Origin: Xanthobacteraceae bacterium
GTDB taxonomy: Bacteria > Pseudomonadota > Alphaproteobacteria > Rhizobiales > Xanthobacteraceae
Assembly (NCBI GenBank): GCA_030043285.1
Contig: JASHXZ010000246.1
Coordinates: forward strand, 1 to 8,341
Reading direction: 5' to 3'
DNA length: 8,341 bases
This document shows positions 1 through 6,791 of this stretch, one piece after another. Position 1 is the first letter of the stretch. Each line of letters opens with the position of its first letter. Under the pieces are notes generated by a model that did no database searches, had not been told where the DNA came from, and saw only the letters and a list, made by a program, of their open reading frames with translations. Made by a program: the position numbers and the translations under genes.

Positions 1-141
1 CTCGCCATGTTCGCCCGGCACGCCGTGCCGGTCATGCTGCCGCGCTGCCGCGTGCAGGACATCGACACACCGGAAGACTGGCAATGCGCCGAGCTGATGC
101 ACGCCGCGTTGATGTCCGATTCGGTCGACCCGCAGGGATAA
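1..141 (+). CDS. pseF: Pseudaminic acid cytidylyltransferase (CMP-Pse synthetase), 3' end only
   Basis: Only the last 46 codons are in the window; the gene enters from the left edge in frame 1 and ends at TAA 139-141. The visible tail contains the segment QDIDTPEDW followed by AELMH. This is the usual C-terminal ending of the NeuA/PseF nucleotidyltransferases that charge nonulosonic acids with CTP to give the CMP sugar used by glycosyltransferases in the cytoplasm. The catalytic N-terminal part with the nucleotide-binding motif is outside the window, so NeuA, LegF and PseF cannot be separated from the sequence alone. PseF is chosen because pseG and pseI follow directly, with pseG starting 11 bases after this stop. 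Confidence 0.8.
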   Translation, partial: LAMFARHAVPVMLPRCRVQDIDTPEDWQCAELMHAALMSDSVDPQG

Positions 142-152
142 GAGCCGCACCG

Positions 153-1238
153 ATGCGCTTCATATTCCGCGCCGATGCGTCCACGGCCATTGGCAGCGGG
201 CACGTTGTGCGCTGCGCAACCCTTGCGCATATGTTGCGCGCCGCTGGCCATGAGGTGGAGTTCGCCTGCCGTGCCCTGTCAGGCGATCTCATCGCGTGGT
301 TAGGAACCGATGGTTTTCTGGTCCATCAGATTGATCCGGGCGATCATAGCGTACGCGACGAAACCAAGGACGCCGCCTCTACGATCCTCGTTGCTCGAGG
401 ACGGCGCTTTGATTGGGTGATCGTCGACCATTACGGTCTGGGTGTGACTTGGGAAAGCGCGATGCGCCGTGCAGCAGAGCGCATTTGCGTAATCGACGAT
501 ATTGGTCGACCGCACGACTGCGACATTCTGCTGGATCAGAACTACGCCAATCCGACGCATGCGCTTTATGCGGGCCAAGTGCCGGCGGAATGCACAGCGT
601 TGCTCGGACCGGAGTTTGCGCTGCTGCGGCCGGAATTCGCAAAGCTGCGGCCGCTGTCGCTTTCCCGTAAGCGCGACAGGATCGCGCGACTGCTGGTCTG
701 TATGGGCGGTGGCGATCCGCACAACGAGACGCTCAAGGTTTTGAACGGCCTTGCCGGCGTTGCCGAGCGCATGGTCCAAATCGATGTCGTGATCGGAGCC
801 AACAACCCGAACCGCGACTCGATAGCTGCCGCCTGCGCCGCCTTGCCGGGTGCCGTCATGCACGTGCAGACGCAGCGTATCGCCGCGTTGCTGACGGAAG
901 CGGACTGCGCCATCTGCGGCGCCGGAAACATCGCGCTGGAACGATGCGCGCTTGGCGTGCCGGGCTTGGCGACGATCATGGCGGACAATCAGGCAGCGGC
1001 GGCGGCGGCGATGCACCAAGCCGGCGCGCATCGGCTGTTGGGGTGGCGCGACGCCGTTACGACCTGCGATTATGCGAACGCTGTGCGCGCGATGAGCGGG
1101 CAAACCTTGCGCGAAATGTCGCGTGCTGCAGCCGCAATGTGCGACGGCGGCGGTGCTGCACGTGTCGCGCAACAAATTAGCGAGCTGGCGTCGCCAAACC
1201 AATCGTTGCAGCGGTCGGCTGCCAGCGGCGCTGCTTAG
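153..1238 (+). CDS. pseG: UDP-2,4-diacetamido-2,4,6-trideoxy-beta-L-altropyranose hydrolase
   Basis: This 361-residue cytoplasmic enzyme removes UDP from the diacetamido-trideoxy-altrose intermediate, giving the free sugar that PseI condenses with phosphoenolpyruvate. The fold is GT-B-like (MurG-related). Visible motifs are GSGHVVRC at residues 14-21, whose His17 matches the catalytic His of Campylobacter PseG; VDHYG at 91-95; IDDIGRPHDCD at 115-125; LLDQN at 126-130; LGPEFALLRPEF at 151-162; MGGGDPHN at 184-191; and ALERCALGVP at 261-270. The ATG at 153 is preferred over an in-frame ATG at 84, because that extension would overlap pseF by 58 bases and add 23 Arg/Ala-rich residues before the conserved MRFIFRADAS start. 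A weak AAGAG lies 8 bases upstream. There is no fused PseH acetyltransferase domain. The C-terminal 15 residues are low-complexity and probably unstructured. Confidence 0.93.
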   Translation: MRFIFRADASTAIGSGHVVRCATLAHMLRAAGHEVEFACRALSGDLIAWLGTDGFLVHQIDPGDHSVRDETKDAASTILVARGRRFDWVIVDHYGLGVTWESAMRRAAERICVIDDIGRPHDCDILLDQNYANPTHALYAGQVPAECTALLGPEFALLRPEFAKLRPLSLSRKRDRIARLLVCMGGGDPHNETLKVLNGLAGVAERMVQIDVVIGANNPNRDSIAAACAALPGAVMHVQTQRIAALLTEADCAICGAGNIALERCALGVPGLATIMADNQAAAAAAMHQAGAHRLLGWRDAVTTCDYANAVRAMSGQTLREMSRAAAAMCDGGGAARVAQQISELASPNQSLQRSAASGAA

Positions 1239-1241
1239 CTC

Positions 1242-2333
1242 ATGTCGAGTCGAGAATTGATGATCGGCAACACCGCGTTGGGCCGCGGCCGCCCGCCACT
1301 GGTCGTGGCTGAGCTGTCGGCAAATCACAACGCCAGTCTGGAGCGTGCGCTACGGATCGTGCGCGCAGCCGCGGATTGCGGTGCTGACGCGATCAAGCTT
1401 CAGACCTTTCAGCCGGAGGCGTTGACGCTCGATAGCGAACGGCCGGAATTCTTCATCGACGACCCCGGCGGACCGTGGCACGGGCGCCGGCTGATCGATC
1501 TTTATCGGCAAGCGCATACCCCGTGGCCCTGGCACAAGCCGATCTTCGAAGCCGCGCGTGCGAGCGGGTTGGCCTGCATCAGCACGGCTTGCGATCTCGA
1601 ATCGCTGGAGTTTCTGCTCGAGCAGAAAGTGGACGCGATCAAGATCGCCTCATTCGAGTCGATTCACGTGCCGCTGCTGGCGGCTGCAGCCCGCAGTAGC
1701 AAGCCCATCCTGCTGTCCACCGGCATGGCCAGTGCCGGCGAGTTGGATCAAGCGGTTTCGACGCTGCGCGACAATGGCTGCGATCGGTTCATTCTGCTCA
1801 AGTGCACCAGCGCCTATCCGGCAAGCGAGAGCGATGCCAATGTCCTGACGATGCAAGACATGCGTCGCCGCTACGAATGCGAGGTCGGCCTCTCGGACCA
1901 CTCGCTCGGTCCCTACGTATGCTATGCCGCAACCGCCCTCGGCGCGGTGGTGCTCGAGAAGCACGTCACGCTTTGCCGCGCGGACGGGGGTCTCGACGCG
2001 ACATTCTCCGCTGAACCCGCCGAGCTGCGCGATCTGGTCGATGGAACAAAACGCGTTTGGCGCGGCCTCGGGACGGTCCGCTACGGCGCGTTGCCGGCGG
2101 AGCATGCTTCGCTGCGGGAGCGGCCGTCGATCTATGTTACGCAGCCGGTGAAGAAAGGCGAGACATTCACAACGCGGAATACCCGGATCATTCGCCCTGC
2201 GTCGGGATTGGCGCCGCAGCACTATGAGCGGGTGGTCGGAAAACTTAGTGCCCGAGACATTGCGGCCGGTATGCCGCTGACATGGAACGACGTCGAAGGC
2301 GCGAGCGACCGCGGCGATAAATCCGAATCCTGA
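1242..2333 (+). CDS. pseI: Pseudaminic acid synthase (NeuB family)
   Basis: The 363-residue product condenses 2,4-diacetamido-2,4,6-trideoxy-L-altrose with phosphoenolpyruvate to form pseudaminic acid. A TIM-barrel NeuB domain spans about residues 18-285 and an antifreeze-like/SAF domain about 294-352. Residues aligning with the NeuB active site are visible: Glu24 in AELSANHN, Lys52 in IKLQTF, Lys134 in IKIASFE, His220 in GLSDHS, His241 in LEKHVTL and Asp252 in GLDATFS. The AELSANHN signature is typical of PseI rather than of sialic acid NeuB, which usually reads AEIGxNHNG. The SAF part shows SIYVTQPVKKGE and a late RDIAAGMPLT segment. The ATG lies three bases after the pseG stop, with no clear Shine-Dalgarno, so translation is probably coupled to pseG. 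Residues 113-118 read ISTACD, where many relatives have a Pro-Phe pair. I am confident of the family and fairly sure of Pse over legionaminic acid because pseG is adjacent. Confidence 0.93.
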   Translation: MSSRELMIGNTALGRGRPPLVVAELSANHNASLERALRIVRAAADCGADAIKLQTFQPEALTLDSERPEFFIDDPGGPWHGRRLIDLYRQAHTPWPWHKPIFEAARASGLACISTACDLESLEFLLEQKVDAIKIASFESIHVPLLAAAARSSKPILLSTGMASAGELDQAVSTLRDNGCDRFILLKCTSAYPASESDANVLTMQDMRRRYECEVGLSDHSLGPYVCYAATALGAVVLEKHVTLCRADGGLDATFSAEPAELRDLVDGTKRVWRGLGTVRYGALPAEHASLRERPSIYVTQPVKKGETFTTRNTRIIRPASGLAPQHYERVVGKLSARDIAAGMPLTWNDVEGASDRGDKSES

Positions 2334-3550
2334 TGCGCGAAATCGCGGCGAGCTCAGATACACATTCTTCGGCACCAAGGAATGAGCAGACGTCATTGAA
2401 GCTGAATTCGCATAACGAATGGGATCCGCTCAAGGCGATCATCGTGGGTAGCGTCGAAGGATTCCGGCCCGGCCTGGAATGTGCAGATGTGCGGCCGCAG
2501 ACGTTGGAACGCGCCGCCGCGCTTGCCGCCAAAGCTTGTCCGCAGTGGTATTTGGACGAGGTGGGCGAGGACCTCGAGGGGCTGTGTCAGATTCTTCGGC
2601 AGGCGGGCGTTGCGATCATTCGCCCGAACTGGTCGGAAGGATCGCCGAGCTTTCAGACGCCGAATTGGAGCGCTACCGGCTTCGATATTTACAACGTGCG
2701 CGATCTGCATATCATCTTCGGTGATACGCTCGTGGTCAGCGCGCCGTCCTCGCGCTTCCGGCTATTCGAGACCTACGCCTTTCACGATGTCTTTTATAAA
2801 TATTTTTTCGAAGCAGGGATGCGCTGGATTTCGGCGCCGCTGCCGCGTCTGAAGGGGCAGTATGTTCACGAAATCAAACGGGCGCCGAACGAATTGGAGC
2901 AAGTGGAAGATAGCCTGCATCGCCAGTTAAGCCATGGGTTGACGCAAACCTATCATTATCTCGACGAAGACGAGATCATCTTCGATGCTGCGAACATTAT
3001 CAGAGTGAATCGGGACATTCTGTTCCTTGTGTCGAGCACGGCCAACAAAAGGGCGGCTGCATGGCTGGCAAGCGCGCTCGGACCCGATTACCGCGTTCAT
3101 TTGACCGACGCGTATCGCGCGTCCCATTTGGATTCCACGATCCTGCCGCTATGCCTCGGCACCGTGCTGATCAACCGTGCCCGCGTGAACGAAAAGACCT
3201 GCCCGCCGATTTTTGCGAACTGGGACAAGCTGTACGTGACGGACGTGGCGCCCGTTCCAGAATCGGAAGTGCAATTTCATCGCGACGTCCGACTGCCCAT
3301 AGCGCTCGAGCTGCGCGCACTCGGGGTGGAATCGCAATTGGCTCACATGAGCTCGCCGTGGGCTGGCTTGAACGTGTTGTCGCTCGATCCGAATACGATT
3401 TTGGTTCACGACCGCCAGCTGTCAATGATCAGGATGTTGGAAGCAAGGCGCTTTACCGTGGTGCCGGTCCGCATGCGCCACTGCTACACGATGTTAGGCG
3501 GCCTGCATTGCACGACTCTCGACGTCGTCAGGGACTCGACGGCCTGCTAG
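2333..3550 (+). CDS. AGAT/StrB1-type amidinotransferase, candidate guanidino-modifying enzyme
   Basis: The 405-residue product belongs to the glycine/inosamine-phosphate amidinotransferase family, which moves an amidino group from arginine to an amine through a covalent cysteine intermediate, releasing ornithine. Homology starts near residue 25 with NEWDPLKAIIVGS. An RD...GD motif lies at 123-131. The catalytic set is Asp218 (IFDAAN), His265 (SHLDST) and Cys393 (GGLHCTTLDV), equivalent to human AGAT Asp254/His303/Cys407. The His-to-Cys spacing is about 24 residues longer than in human AGAT or StrB1, and most of the extra length lies between 290 and 345. The ATG at 2333 overlaps the pseI stop by one base (TGATG), which suggests coupled translation; the first 24 residues are polar and not conserved-looking. 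The acceptor amine is unknown. The neighbours suggest an amino sugar or nonulosonate, but glycine or another small amine is possible. The gene looks somewhat more AT-rich than its flanks (for example 2790-2812), hinting at separate acquisition. Confidence 0.85.
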   Translation: MREIAASSDTHSSAPRNEQTSLKLNSHNEWDPLKAIIVGSVEGFRPGLECADVRPQTLERAAALAAKACPQWYLDEVGEDLEGLCQILRQAGVAIIRPNWSEGSPSFQTPNWSATGFDIYNVRDLHIIFGDTLVVSAPSSRFRLFETYAFHDVFYKYFFEAGMRWISAPLPRLKGQYVHEIKRAPNELEQVEDSLHRQLSHGLTQTYHYLDEDEIIFDAANIIRVNRDILFLVSSTANKRAAAWLASALGPDYRVHLTDAYRASHLDSTILPLCLGTVLINRARVNEKTCPPIFANWDKLYVTDVAPVPESEVQFHRDVRLPIALELRALGVESQLAHMSSPWAGLNVLSLDPNTILVHDRQLSMIRMLEARRFTVVPVRMRHCYTMLGGLHCTTLDVVRDSTAC

Positions 3551-3667
3551 CTGTAAGACCTCGATGAATGGCGCGATTGCAGCTGGACCGCTGCCCGGCG
3601 CGATCGATGACAGATCCGCGGTAACCGACAGGTGACGACCAAGTCCGCACGGCTTGCGCGAACGGCC
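3551..3667 (+). other. Intergenic gap, the only sizeable one in the window
   Basis: All other junctions here are overlaps or gaps of 11 bases or less, so this 117-base stretch between the amidinotransferase stop and the preferred start of the next gene stands out. It holds a weak inverted repeat (GCAGC at 3579-3583 and GCTGC at 3590-3594, six-base loop) with no following T run, so it is not a convincing intrinsic terminator. I see no good -35/-10 pair. In the frame of the downstream gene there is a stop at 3608-3610 and a possible GTG start at 3632, so part of the gap could be coding. It may be the seam between a Pse synthesis module and a transfer/decoration module. Confidence 0.5.
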
Positions 3668-4813
3668 ATGGTGCGCATCTTCGCCGCCTGCCATGGCACG
3701 CAGCTTCTGGTCATTCAACACTTGCGCCGACATTTGCAGCGGCCGCCGGCGCGCGAATTTCTTATTTGGCATCCGATGGATAATAACTCAGCCATTGATG
3801 GGTTCATGCGCTCCATTCTGGCGGCGCCGGCCTTCGATGCAACATTGGACATTCGCGGTTTCCAATCACTGAAGCCGAGAACTCAAGGTCCCGTGGTATG
3901 GTGTTTTGAATCCGCAAGGCGCTTGCGCAGCGACGCCCGAAGCCTTTATGCGTGGATGGATGCCAACGGAATAGAGGACGGCAACTGCGAACTTTGGGCC
4001 GACGATCCGCTGCATTTCTACGTGTCCTTTCCAAGGGGAACACTCAAGCGCGCGCGTCACGTCAAGATTCCGCATTGCTTCAATCATGAGGACAGTCTCA
4101 GCCCGGCATGGAAGCAGAGCCTTGAAAAGAGCTGGACGACTTTATCGTGGGGTAAAAAGCATGGCTTCTTACCTTGGCAGCGATGGGCCTCGGGCGTGGA
4201 CCTGCGAATGGATCAGGTCATATACGATCGTGCCTACACGTTCGCCCTGCCAAGTCCTTGGAGCCGCAACAGCATCGACTTGTCGGCGCTGATATCGCTG
4301 GATGCCTTCTCGCGCACCTACCAGGATTTGCCCGCTGCCGTGCGTGCCGAAATTGAAACCGAGCTGGCTCCGATCAAGGCCGGTCCGCGGCCGCTGAGCG
4401 TTCTTCTGCTGTTCGGCCTCTACGATAATCGCGAGGGGCGTCCGTTGTATCAGCAAGCCGTAGCTCGAATTTTTGCCGAGGCTGGCGCCGCATTGCGTGG
4501 TGGAACGCTCGCGGTGAAGTGGCACCCGGGGGCAAGCGAGGGGCAGCAAGAACGGCTGCTGGTGGATTGGCTGCGTGCCAACATTCCGGCTCAGGTCCAC
4601 GACATTCGCCATCGCTTGAATCTTGAGCTCCTGCTGCCGCAGTTGCAGCCCGACTATGTCATGGCGGGAGCCTGCGGCAGCCTGCCGGTGGTCCGCGACA
4701 TGCGCGCCGGACGGCCGGTCATGCTCGCCGAATTGATGCCGCCCGACGTCGCCGCGTGGCCCGGCGGGCAAGAAGGCTTGGACGCGTTCTTACGCGGCAT
4801 CGAGGTCTGGTAG
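3668..4813 (+). CDS. Polysialyltransferase-like GT-B protein, candidate nonulosonic acid transferase
   Basis: The 381-residue product resembles the GT-B sialyl/polysialyltransferase group (GT52/GT38-like). It begins with a beta-strand followed by CHGTQLLVIQHL. Residues 281-287 read LAVKWHP, the HP motif that in bacterial sialyltransferases contacts the CMP-sugar, and 334-339 read GACGSL, matching the serine-containing S motif. The acidic (E/D)(E/D)G motif is not clear; candidates are ADD at 111-113 and HED at 140-142. No signal peptide or membrane span is seen, as expected for a cytoplasmic transferase. The predicted role is transfer of Pse from CMP-Pse to a growing glycan, which suits its position after pseF-G-I. 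The ATG at 3668 is chosen because the first strand starts there; an in-frame GTG at 3632 would add 12 residues, and neither has a good Shine-Dalgarno. The family call is moderate, and the donor and linkage are inferred. Confidence 0.6.
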   Translation: MVRIFAACHGTQLLVIQHLRRHLQRPPAREFLIWHPMDNNSAIDGFMRSILAAPAFDATLDIRGFQSLKPRTQGPVVWCFESARRLRSDARSLYAWMDANGIEDGNCELWADDPLHFYVSFPRGTLKRARHVKIPHCFNHEDSLSPAWKQSLEKSWTTLSWGKKHGFLPWQRWASGVDLRMDQVIYDRAYTFALPSPWSRNSIDLSALISLDAFSRTYQDLPAAVRAEIETELAPIKAGPRPLSVLLLFGLYDNREGRPLYQQAVARIFAEAGAALRGGTLAVKWHPGASEGQQERLLVDWLRANIPAQVHDIRHRLNLELLLPQLQPDYVMAGACGSLPVVRDMRAGRPVMLAELMPPDVAAWPGGQEGLDAFLRGIEVW

Positions 4814-4822
4814 CGAGCGCGC

Positions 4823-5650
4823 GTGGATTTGTCGTTCCATGTCGCGAACGCGCGAGGCGCATGGCTTCGGCGCGCAGGCTTCGCCGATTTCCTGCGCCGC
4901 ATGGCGTGGCTCTATGCGGCCAAGGTGTCGGCGCGCCTCGTTGCTCGTGAATGGACGATCGGCTTTCGCTATCCGCAGCCGGTCGGCTGCGTGCGCTTGC
5001 AGCTTCGCTGCAACGGCGGAGCCGACGCGTTCATTCATTCCGAAGTTTTCGAGCGCCAATATTACCGGCTGCCGCTCGCGCGGGCGCCCGAGACCATCCT
5101 CGATCTCGGCGCCAATATTGCGCTGAGCACGATTTTTTTGGCCCGGCTTTATCCGAATAGCCGCATCGCCTGTGTCGAGCCGGTCGCCGAGAACCTGCGG
5201 CTCCTGCGGCGTAATCTGGAATTAAATGGCGTGACCGCCGACGTGATCGCCGCCGCCGTCGGTCCGACCGACGGCATCGTCACGATGCAGCGCAGCGCGC
5301 GGGATTACGCGCACCACGTGGCGGACGAAGCGTCGCCGCCTGGCTCGCTGTTCGAAGTGGCCGGAATAAGCATGCCGACAATCCTGCGCCGTCTGGGTTG
5401 GAGTCGTGTCGGCTTATTAAAGATGGACATCGAAGGCCATGAACGACGCTTGTTCGCGCCGGCCTGCGACTGCGATTGGCTGCGTCAGGTCGATACGCTT
5501 TGCCTGGAATACCACCATCACTTTGCCGAAGAAGAGTTGTCCCGGCTGGCCGAGCGGTTCGGCTTTGCTGCGCCGCGCCGGCTGCGCGGCCAAATTTGGT
5601 TTCTGACACGGCAGGATTGTGCGGCCGAGCCGGCCAGGGCGCGATGCTGA
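4823..5650 (+). CDS. FkbM family SAM-dependent methyltransferase (first of three)
   Basis: The 275-residue product has the FkbM methyltransferase pattern. The SAM-binding motif I is at 92-102 (ILDLGANIALS), the acidic end of strand 2 is Glu119 (CVEP), and the family signature is at 198-207 (LLKMDIEGHE). Members O-methylate sugars or polyketide-type hydroxyls; in polysaccharide loci they are usually linked to glycan methylation. The GTG start lies 9 bases after the preceding stop with no clear Shine-Dalgarno; an in-frame ATG at 4901 would remove 26 residues but leave the catalytic core intact. Motif I reads GANIAL instead of the common GANIGxxT, so one glycine of the SAM loop is alanine. The stop codon overlaps the start of the next gene. 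The substrate cannot be read from the sequence. Confidence 0.85.
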   Translation: MDLSFHVANARGAWLRRAGFADFLRRMAWLYAAKVSARLVAREWTIGFRYPQPVGCVRLQLRCNGGADAFIHSEVFERQYYRLPLARAPETILDLGANIALSTIFLARLYPNSRIACVEPVAENLRLLRRNLELNGVTADVIAAAVGPTDGIVTMQRSARDYAHHVADEASPPGSLFEVAGISMPTILRRLGWSRVGLLKMDIEGHERRLFAPACDCDWLRQVDTLCLEYHHHFAEEELSRLAERFGFAAPRRLRGQIWFLTRQDCAAEPARARC

Positions 5651-6621
5651 ATCTTTTTTACGAAGAGCCGGATGATGACCGCTGGCTGCCGTTCGACCGC
5701 TATCCGCGCCGGCTGGTACGCCGGCTGTGGCGCGGTCGCGCACGGCCAGGCGGTCAGTATCGGATTTTTCTCAACCTGTGCGCCGGGCTCGATCGCATCG
5801 GCGTTGGCTATCGCGTCAACGATTACGGCCATGCCAGGCGCAATCCGCGGCAATTGGCGTGCATCATCGGCAAGCCGCATGTGCTCGACAAGCTGGACTG
5901 GAAAAATCCGATCCTGTTCGGCGCCGCCTTGTTCTCGCATCCGAGCGACGATCCGCAGCTGTTCGAGAGGCGGCCGGTCAAGCGCGTGTTGCTGCCGGGA
6001 CCCTGGATGAAAGAGATGTGGAAGCCGCATTGGGATGGCGCCGTCGCGGTCTGGCCGGTCGGTATTGACACCGACCGCTGGAGCCGTTCGGAGCCGGCGC
6101 GCAAGCGCTTCGATGTTCTGATCTACGATAAGGTGCGATGGGACCATCAAGAGTATGAAGCCTCGTTGATCGAGCCCATCCGCCGGCAGCTGCGACGGGC
6201 CGGCCGGTCGTTCCGCGAAATCCGTTACGGCTTTTATCGCGAGGAGGAATTCCAATCGGCGCTCGCTGAGTGCCGGACCATGATCTTTCTCTGCGAGCAC
6301 GAGACCCAGGGCATCGCCTATCAGCAGGCGCTGGCGAGCGACGTTCCGATCCTGGCCTGGGACCGCGGCGGCTATTGCCGCGATCCGTCTTTGTATCCGC
6401 ACCGTGTCAAGTTCGCGCCGGTGACGTCGGTGCCATATTGGGATGAGCGGTGCGGCCTGACCTTCGCGTCCATTGCAGAGTTCGACGATGCTTGGGCGCA
6501 ATTTTGGGACGCCTGCCGATCGGCGAGCTTCCGCCCGCGAGCTTATATCCTGGATAATCTGACGCTGGAGAAGTGCGCGCAGCTTTACCTGCACCACGCG
6601 CGCGAGCTCTCCGACGTGTGA
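5644..6621 (+). CDS. GT-B glycosyltransferase, family 1/4-like
   Basis: The 325-residue product looks like a retaining GT-B glycosyltransferase. The N-terminal half contains LFGAALFSHPSDDP (91-104), LLPGPWMKEMWKP (116-128) and VWPVGIDTDRW (136-146), the last resembling the inter-domain hinge of GT4 enzymes. The C-terminal half carries FLCEHETQGIAYQQALA (215-231) followed by DVPILAWDRGG, the position of the EX7E nucleotide-sugar motif. Here the second Glu is replaced by Gln228 (E220-x7-Q228). No signal peptide or membrane helix is seen. The ATG overlaps the upstream FkbM stop by seven bases (ATGCTGA) and has an AGGG four bases upstream, so it is preferred to an in-frame upstream start at 5476, which would run 175 bases into fkbM. 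Sugar donor and acceptor are unknown. It probably adds a neutral or amino sugar to the glycan that the neighbouring FkbM enzymes methylate. Confidence 0.75.
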   Translation: MLNLFYEEPDDDRWLPFDRYPRRLVRRLWRGRARPGGQYRIFLNLCAGLDRIGVGYRVNDYGHARRNPRQLACIIGKPHVLDKLDWKNPILFGAALFSHPSDDPQLFERRPVKRVLLPGPWMKEMWKPHWDGAVAVWPVGIDTDRWSRSEPARKRFDVLIYDKVRWDHQEYEASLIEPIRRQLRRAGRSFREIRYGFYREEEFQSALAECRTMIFLCEHETQGIAYQQALASDVPILAWDRGGYCRDPSLYPHRVKFAPVTSVPYWDERCGLTFASIAEFDDAWAQFWDACRSASFRPRAYILDNLTLEKCAQLYLHHARELSDV

Positions 6622-6627
6622 GGTTGG

Positions 6628-6780
6628 ATGGAAGCCGCGACAGCCGAACGCTGCCGTGGCAAAGCCGTGATGTTAAACCGCGTCTATGACTTTGTGCTGC
6701 GGCAGCCATCGTTCAAAGGCAAGGCCAGGATCGAATCGCTGCTGCGCCGTGCGCTGCTGCCGCACGTCTGCGAGACCCGT
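6628..6780 (+). pseudogene. Displaced N-terminal part of the second FkbM gene (apparent -1 frameshift)
   Basis: Six bases after the glycosyltransferase stop, an ATG preceded by GAGG (6620-6623) opens a frame that encodes 51 plausible residues, ending in ALLPHVCETR. This resembles the leader helices in front of FkbM domains. Beyond about 6780 the same frame stays open to 7098 but turns into Arg/Ser/Ala-rich shadow sequence. The expected continuation, YGFRMELDAEEWLQ, is found in the next frame from 6780. Adding one base between about 6775 and 6781 would join the two parts into a protein of about 280 residues, a normal FkbM size. An alternative start inside this segment is ATG 6670. This may be a real lesion, a sequencing or assembly error, or less likely recoding. 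Confidence 0.55.
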
Positions 6781-6791
6781 ACGGCTTTCGC

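Noticed and set aside
84..152. Upstream ATG extending pseG by 23 residues
   Set aside because: It would overlap pseF by 58 bases and adds Arg-rich residues before the conserved N-terminus.
300..1328. Long reverse-strand open frame of 342 residues opposite pseG
   Set aside because: It is Arg/Ala/His-rich with no recognisable motif and lies opposite a gene with clear PseG motifs; it is a high-GC shadow.
1650..2396. Reverse-strand open frame of 248 residues opposite pseI
   Set aside because: Its composition is that of an antisense shadow and it has no family motif, while pseI on the + strand is complete with its active-site residues.
3061..3567. 168-residue + strand frame inside the amidinotransferase
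   Set aside because: It overlaps the catalytic region in another frame and has shadow-like Arg/Ser/Ala composition.
3579..3594. Inverted repeat GCAGC/GCTGC as a terminator
   Set aside because: The stem is only five pairs and no T run follows, so it is within chance expectation.
5518..6597. Reverse-strand open frame of 359 residues opposite the second glycosyltransferase
   Set aside because: No domain or motif is visible, and the + strand protein has clear GT-B motifs and a start that overlaps the upstream stop.
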